A stretch of 64,000 bases of DNA, taken from assembly GCA_023105745.1 (NCBI GenBank), contig JALGQZ010000004.1, forward strand, positions 66,696,612-66,760,611, in the 5' to 3' direction. Under the pieces are notes generated by a model. That model was not told the origin of the DNA and ran no database searches. It worked only from the letters and a program-made list of their open reading frames with translations. This stretch comes from Austropuccinia psidii. Taxonomy: Eukaryota; Basidiomycota; Pucciniomycetes; Pucciniales; Sphaerophragmiaceae. Positions 59,670 through 64,000 of the stretch are shown piece after piece (the first letter of the stretch is position 1; every line of letters begins with the position of its first letter). The position numbers and the translations under genes were made by a program.

Positions 59670-62614
59670 ATGACCTCTTTAGCCCCCATTCGTCCCCCTT
59701 CTTCCACCTCCAATCGATCACCTACTCCATCCTCTCAACCTAATAGTGCTTTTCGTCATCAGCATTCATTATCCTCCTCCACCCCTGCAAATCAATACTT
59801 TGGCACTCTCTCTCCTCATTTTGGCGGCGCCCGCAGCGCTGGTGGCCCAAGACAAAGCTTAGATACCTCCAAAAACTTTACCTCCAGTGTCCCCATCAGT
59901 CCTCGTGTTCCTACCGGAAACGGAATGCGACCTAATAGCGAAATGCTTGGAGTATCAAACCAACAAACTTTAAGTGGTCCTTCTCTTGAAGGTAAGATTT
60001 ATCAGCTGACTTGTACATCAAGTTATGTCAAAAAAAACAACTCATCTTTTTGATATTTCCTCTCCCCCTCTTTTTTGAAGCTGAAGCTATCGATAAGTGG
60101 TTTGAAGATTTGCAGAGCTATGAGGCCACGCTTGAAGAAATGGCAGCTGCTAGTTTGGATGTCAACTTTAAAGAGGAGGTATGACTCAAGTCTCTATTTT
60201 ACGCCTTGTTTCCCTTTACTTTACATCTCATTTCATGTCAACTTTTTAGCTTAGCGCCATCGAACAATGGTTTAGAGTTCTCAGTGAAGCAGAGAGAACA
60301 GCTGCATTATACTCTTTACTTCAAGTCAGTTTTCTTAGATTAATAGGCTCCCATAAAATCATAAAACACTGACTCATTCATTTTCAATCACAGTCATCAA
60401 CTCAAGTCCAAATTCGATTTTTTATTACAGTCTTGCAACAAATGGCAAGGAGTGACCCAATGTCTGCTCTCCTGAGCCCTGCCCTCACTGGTGGTGGTAC
60501 GTCCAGCTATATTGATTTGTTTCTAAAGTATCATAAAACTAACGTCTTTGTGAATTATGCGTTAATCTAGCCTCAATGGAACAACAAATGGAGGCTAAGC
60601 TGGCTCAATTAAGTCTTAAATCTCCTGCCTCACCAGTCGTTCGTCAATTTGCCCGTCAATCATTAGGAACTAGCATTAATACCCCATCAATGGAGCCCTT
60701 TTTAAGCCCTAACGCCGCCTTATTCAGCGACTCTAACGGCTTCAATAGCTCAGTTGGCTCTAATGATGCTGCTGCTCTCCTCGCAAATCAACGGGCAAAA
60801 CTTCAAGCCAAAGCCGCTAACCGCGTTTCCGCTCCTGGTCAATTATTAGGTGACAATAACAGCCTCAAAAGCCCCAAGTGGAGCAACTTTTCTGGTCCCG
60901 TTGAAGAAGAAGGCTTTAGTCGCTCTCCAAGCCCCAGACCTAAAAGTACTGGTGCAGACCTAAACACATCATCTGGTCATCTAGCTACCTCCCAAAGTGC
61001 CTTGGCTAGGGCTGTGGCATCGAGCTCAGGACTTGAAAGTCAACTTAGTCCTATTTTAGGTGGAAGCTGGGCCAGTCAAGTTAATACACCTCTAGTGCCA
61101 ATGTTTTCAAACAGAGATGATTCTTCGAATCATACCACAGATGCTACCTCTCAAGGCCTTGGTGATGCTGCCAATCGTCTGGCTAAGTGGGGAGCTGCTC
61201 ATCAAGCGGGCGCAAGCTCGGTTTCCCAACTTAACTCTGCACCGTCAACCACCCCTCGTCCGGTTCCTGAAGCTCAACCAAGTGGAATTCAGCTTGATGA
61301 TGCTCGCAAATTTCGTAGACAAAGCAAGACTACACTTGGAAGTGCCACTAATGGTGAGCTAAGACATCCTCTAGTTTGTGCTCGATCACATGATTATCAA
61401 CCCATTTACTCATCTGACTTTTCTTTTTGCGCCAGCGACCGGATTTTCGGGCGTTCTTTCAGGCTTAGGTAACCCAAACAACAGTTTGCACCTAACAGGT
61501 AGTCCCACCGCCAAAAATCAAAACCAAGCCCCAGGTTATCCCGTCTCCAGCAGCAATAATGCTACACCTAACTTGAATTCTCCTTATCAAACCAATAATC
61601 TAAACTCTTTAGGCCAATCTACAGCTTCGGCTAACGGTCCTAGGGTCGGATTAACTTCAAGCCCTGCTTTACCTTTACCAAGTCCGTTAACAGCTCAATC
61701 TTTGTTAGGAGCTCAACAGGCTGCAATGGCAGCTCAGCAAAATTGGAGAAATGGCTTGAGTAGTCCTAATTTACCGGTGATGGGCCCTCCTGATGCAAGC
61801 TTGGTCAATAACTACAATATGATGAACACTTTGGCAGGGTTGAATGGCGGGGTTAACATGAATGGACTTGCTAATTTGGCTGCAATGGCAAAGTGATTTC
61901 GTTTTGTTATCTAGTTTTCACGGTTTTAGCTTCTTATTTATTTAACCTTGTTGTCGGCTTTTTTTTAATAGCATTAATGATCCTTCAGCCCTTCAGAACA
62001 TGGCTAATTTGCTGAACATGCGTCACCAAATGCAACAAGTTCATAATTTACAGGCACTTCAACAACAATTACAACAAAATGGCATGATGGGTGCTATGAT
62101 GGGCGGAAACCCACTCCTTTCACCACCCTCAGCCCGACTCGGCGTGAACTTTGGATTTCCAATGATGTCGGCTGGTAACGGAATCCCTAACAAGCGCAGC
62201 CCAGGTGGTCGTTCCCCAGTCGGCAAACCATCTCATGCCCCAGGTTCTGGCTCTAATCCAGATGAAGAATTAGATATGAAACTTTTGAGTGACATACCCC
62301 AATGGCTACGCGGATTACGTTTACATAAATATACGCCCAATTTTGAAGGCTGTACTTGGCAAGAAATGGTGCTTATGAGTGACTCGGATTTGGAAGGACG
62401 TGGTGTTGCTGCGGTTGGAGCACGAAGAAAAATGTTGAGAACGTTTGAGACCGTAAGAATTAAGAAAGGTATGGCGCTGCCGGGTGATGGCGAGCAGAAA
62501 AAGTCATCAGCAGCTCCTTCAATCAATACGGATGATGGTCATTGCGAGAAGAACCCCGAGCCAACAACCATTGCACCCACTCCGGAGAGTGACAAAGACC
62601 CCAACAAGAATTGA
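59670..62614 (+). CDS. VTS1: Vts1/Smaug-family RNA-binding protein with SAM domain, seven exons
   Basis: Post-transcriptional regulator whose family binds hairpins in mRNAs and recruits deadenylation. Exons by eye: 59670-59991, 60081-60178, 60250-60324, 60394-60496, 60571-61353, 61436-61892, 61972-62614; total 2481 nt, 826 residues, phases consistent at every junction. Residues about 108-200 form the conserved fungal N-terminal domain ([60 protein letters not shown]). The middle is Ser/Pro/Asn-rich and disordered; a Gln/Met/Asn-rich stretch ([19 protein letters not shown]) precedes the C-terminal SAM domain, residues about 715-779 ([20 protein letters not shown] to [18 protein letters not shown]). 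All introns are GT-AG, 70-89 nt; the last has the weaker donor GTGATT, supported because reading through meets TGA at once. Start chosen as the first ATG in frame after a stop-rich region. The only intact host gene here. Confidence 0.95.
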
Positions 62615-63339
62615 GGTCGCGGCCATTGTTTGACTTGTTTCTACATTTTATTGTCCTTGAGGGAATCATCCATCGCACATGATCATGTCCCTAGGCACTT
62701 GATAGATTTCTTTTTTCAAACTACATTGTCTATTTTTTTTTTTCTTTTACTTGCTATATAGGACGTTTTCTTTTTTTTTTTTTGAAATAATGAGTACACA
62801 ACACGAACGCAGAAGGAAAGAAAGAAATGGAAAAAACAAAAGAGAATATCTTTGATTGCCCTCTTTTTTGTAATACAAAACTGTCCTTTTGGTTGTATAA
62901 GGTCTTTGGTCTTGTACATATTTCCTTGGGAATGTAACTACCTTTTTTTTGATTAACGATAGTCGGACCTAGATTTTTACGTGCGGCGCTTCCTCTTGCT
63001 CATTTAAATTAGTTGAAACCCAAGCATGAGGTAGAGATCGCCTTTGTAAAATGACTTGAGTGAAGATGAATTCTAATTGTCAATATAGTATCTTCATGAA
63101 ATCATTGGGTGCTCACAAATTTCGATGGGACATGGTTGAGAAATGGATACTATCGACTCAATTTAAGATCACGCTTATCAGCCTGAAACAGAAGGAGAGC
63201 TATAGGACGTCGATTTGCAGTAGACTTGAGAGATTGTGACGACAAGCATGTCTCCTGATTGCTGGCGAGATTTTCTTACAAACCACAGTTGCAATGTGCC
63301 CTAAGCCAAAGCTCATGTCATGATGTACTTTGTAGGTAA
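62615..63339. other. 3' UTR/terminator region of VTS1 and intergenic sequence
   Basis: T-rich downstream region (runs at about 62728-62746 and 62770-62784) consistent with a 3' UTR; no clear AATAAA. The rest holds no recognised gene. Confidence 0.5.
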
Positions 63340-63930
63340 GAAAGACGTGGATTTCCAGGCTGTGTGGGTAGCCTTGTTTGTATGCATTGAATGTGGAAAA
63401 ACTGTCCTCAAGGATGGGCTGGCCAGTTTCAGGGGAAAGAAGGCACAACCACAATCATTCTTGAGGCAGTAGTTTCGCAAAGCCTTTGGATCAGGCCTTC
63501 ATTTTTTGGAAGCCCTGGGGCCTTAAACAATATCAATGTTTTGAATCAGAGTCCTTTTTTTCAAGAATTTTCAAAAGGTTTGTCTTATTATTTTTATTGA
63601 GTTCTTATTTCATTTTAATGATTGTTACTCAAAAATGCAGGCATTGAATCTCAAGTGAATTATACAATAAATAATCATGAATACACTCATGGTTATTATC
63701 TTGCTGATGGTATTTATCCTGACTGGACTTTTTTAATTCAAAGGCCTGCCTCATGCTCAAGATGAAGTCTTGTATTATTTTCCACAATATGATAGTAGAA
63801 CATAAAAACACCTATTTCACTATCCTGGTGAATGAATAGTTATGCAAGAACTTCAGTTACAATTACTAAAGTTCACCATGATCCATCAATTTTTTGATAA
63901 ATTTTCATTAAATTCTAGGAATGATACATC
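63340..63930 (+). pseudogene. PIF/Harbinger-type transposase remnant ('plant transposon protein')
   Basis: Reads ERRGFPGCVGSLVCMH, stop (63388-63390), MWKNCPQGWAGQFQGKEGTT, then FFGSPGALNNINVLNQSPFF to EFSKG. After a GT-AG segment (63578-63640) it resumes in phase with GIESQVNYTINNHEYTHGYY and LADGIYPDW. Later KSCIIFHNMIVEH (about 63762-63800) and VHHDPSIF (about 63872-63895) are the C-terminal landmarks of the family. Expected catalytic Asp in the LDCMHW and NDINVL motifs are Val and Asn here, and the segment that should contain the Glu (ERAFG-type) is deleted between PDW and the HNMIVE motif. Inactive remnant; terminal inverted repeats not found. Confidence 0.88.
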
Positions 63931-64000
63931 TCTAAAAACATTAGCAGGGACAAAAACAATTGACAAAAGATTTTAAGAACTATAACTGAATTCAATATGG

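Noticed and set aside
63200..63454. 84-codon minus-strand open frame
   Set aside because: Complement of the Harbinger transposase remnant, whose plus-strand reading has clear family motifs.

Overview
The window looks like part of a large, AT-rich, repeat-packed fungal genome, most likely a rust fungus (Pucciniales) or a close relative. The grounds are: the only recognisable host gene is a Vts1/Smaug-type SAM-domain gene with six short GT-AG introns; the transposon proteins (chromodomain Ty3/gypsy, Ty1/copia, PIF/Harbinger 'plant transposon protein') are of kinds that crowd rust genomes; and about 55 of 64 kb is retrotransposon. Species cannot be fixed from sequence alone.

Layout. (1) 1-16483: a minus-strand Ty3/gypsy element (element A; gag, protease, RT, RNase H, integrase, one LTR at 15722-16483, running off the left edge). 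It is split by a complete plus-strand chromovirus (element B, 2395-13083) with about 2 kb LTRs and a perfect 5-bp target-site duplication (TSD), GGATA. (2) 16484-17990: AT-rich sequence with one unrecognised 267-codon open frame. (3) about 17990-50257 and beyond: a decayed minus-strand gypsy element (H) interrupted three times: by solo LTR J (18275-20608, TSD ATGG), by solo LTR I (20878-22527, TSD GTTCC) and by chromovirus C/E (27716-49958). C/E is itself interrupted in its leader by a younger chromovirus, D (35945-47735, TSD AATAA), whose 5' LTR holds a truncated Ty1/copia fragment (46150-47319). (4) 50258-57300: LTR of H with an unknown outer border, extreme homopolymer A/T tracts, and another LTR (K, 53973-55540) of the A/I family with an embedded foreign block containing 77-bp repeats. 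(5) 57300-62960: the VTS1 gene with a motif-rich upstream region. (6) 63340-64000: a dead PIF/Harbinger transposase.

B, C/E and D are three copies of one chromovirus family. Comparing them by eye identifies disabling mutations in each and shows D as the most intact (one 1-nt deletion in the polyprotein). It also exposes an unusual feature of the family: the first part of Gag has two overlapping open frames in the three copies. Substitutions between B and D fall mainly in third positions of the +1 frame, and that frame ends next to a conserved TTTCCCAAAG slippery-type sequence from which a -1 shift enters the rest of gag-pol. Element A also has a canonical-looking -1 site (GGGAAAA) just before its gag stop. 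I found no host operon-like or defence system; the novelty candidates are in the retroelement coding strategy and the nested insertion history.
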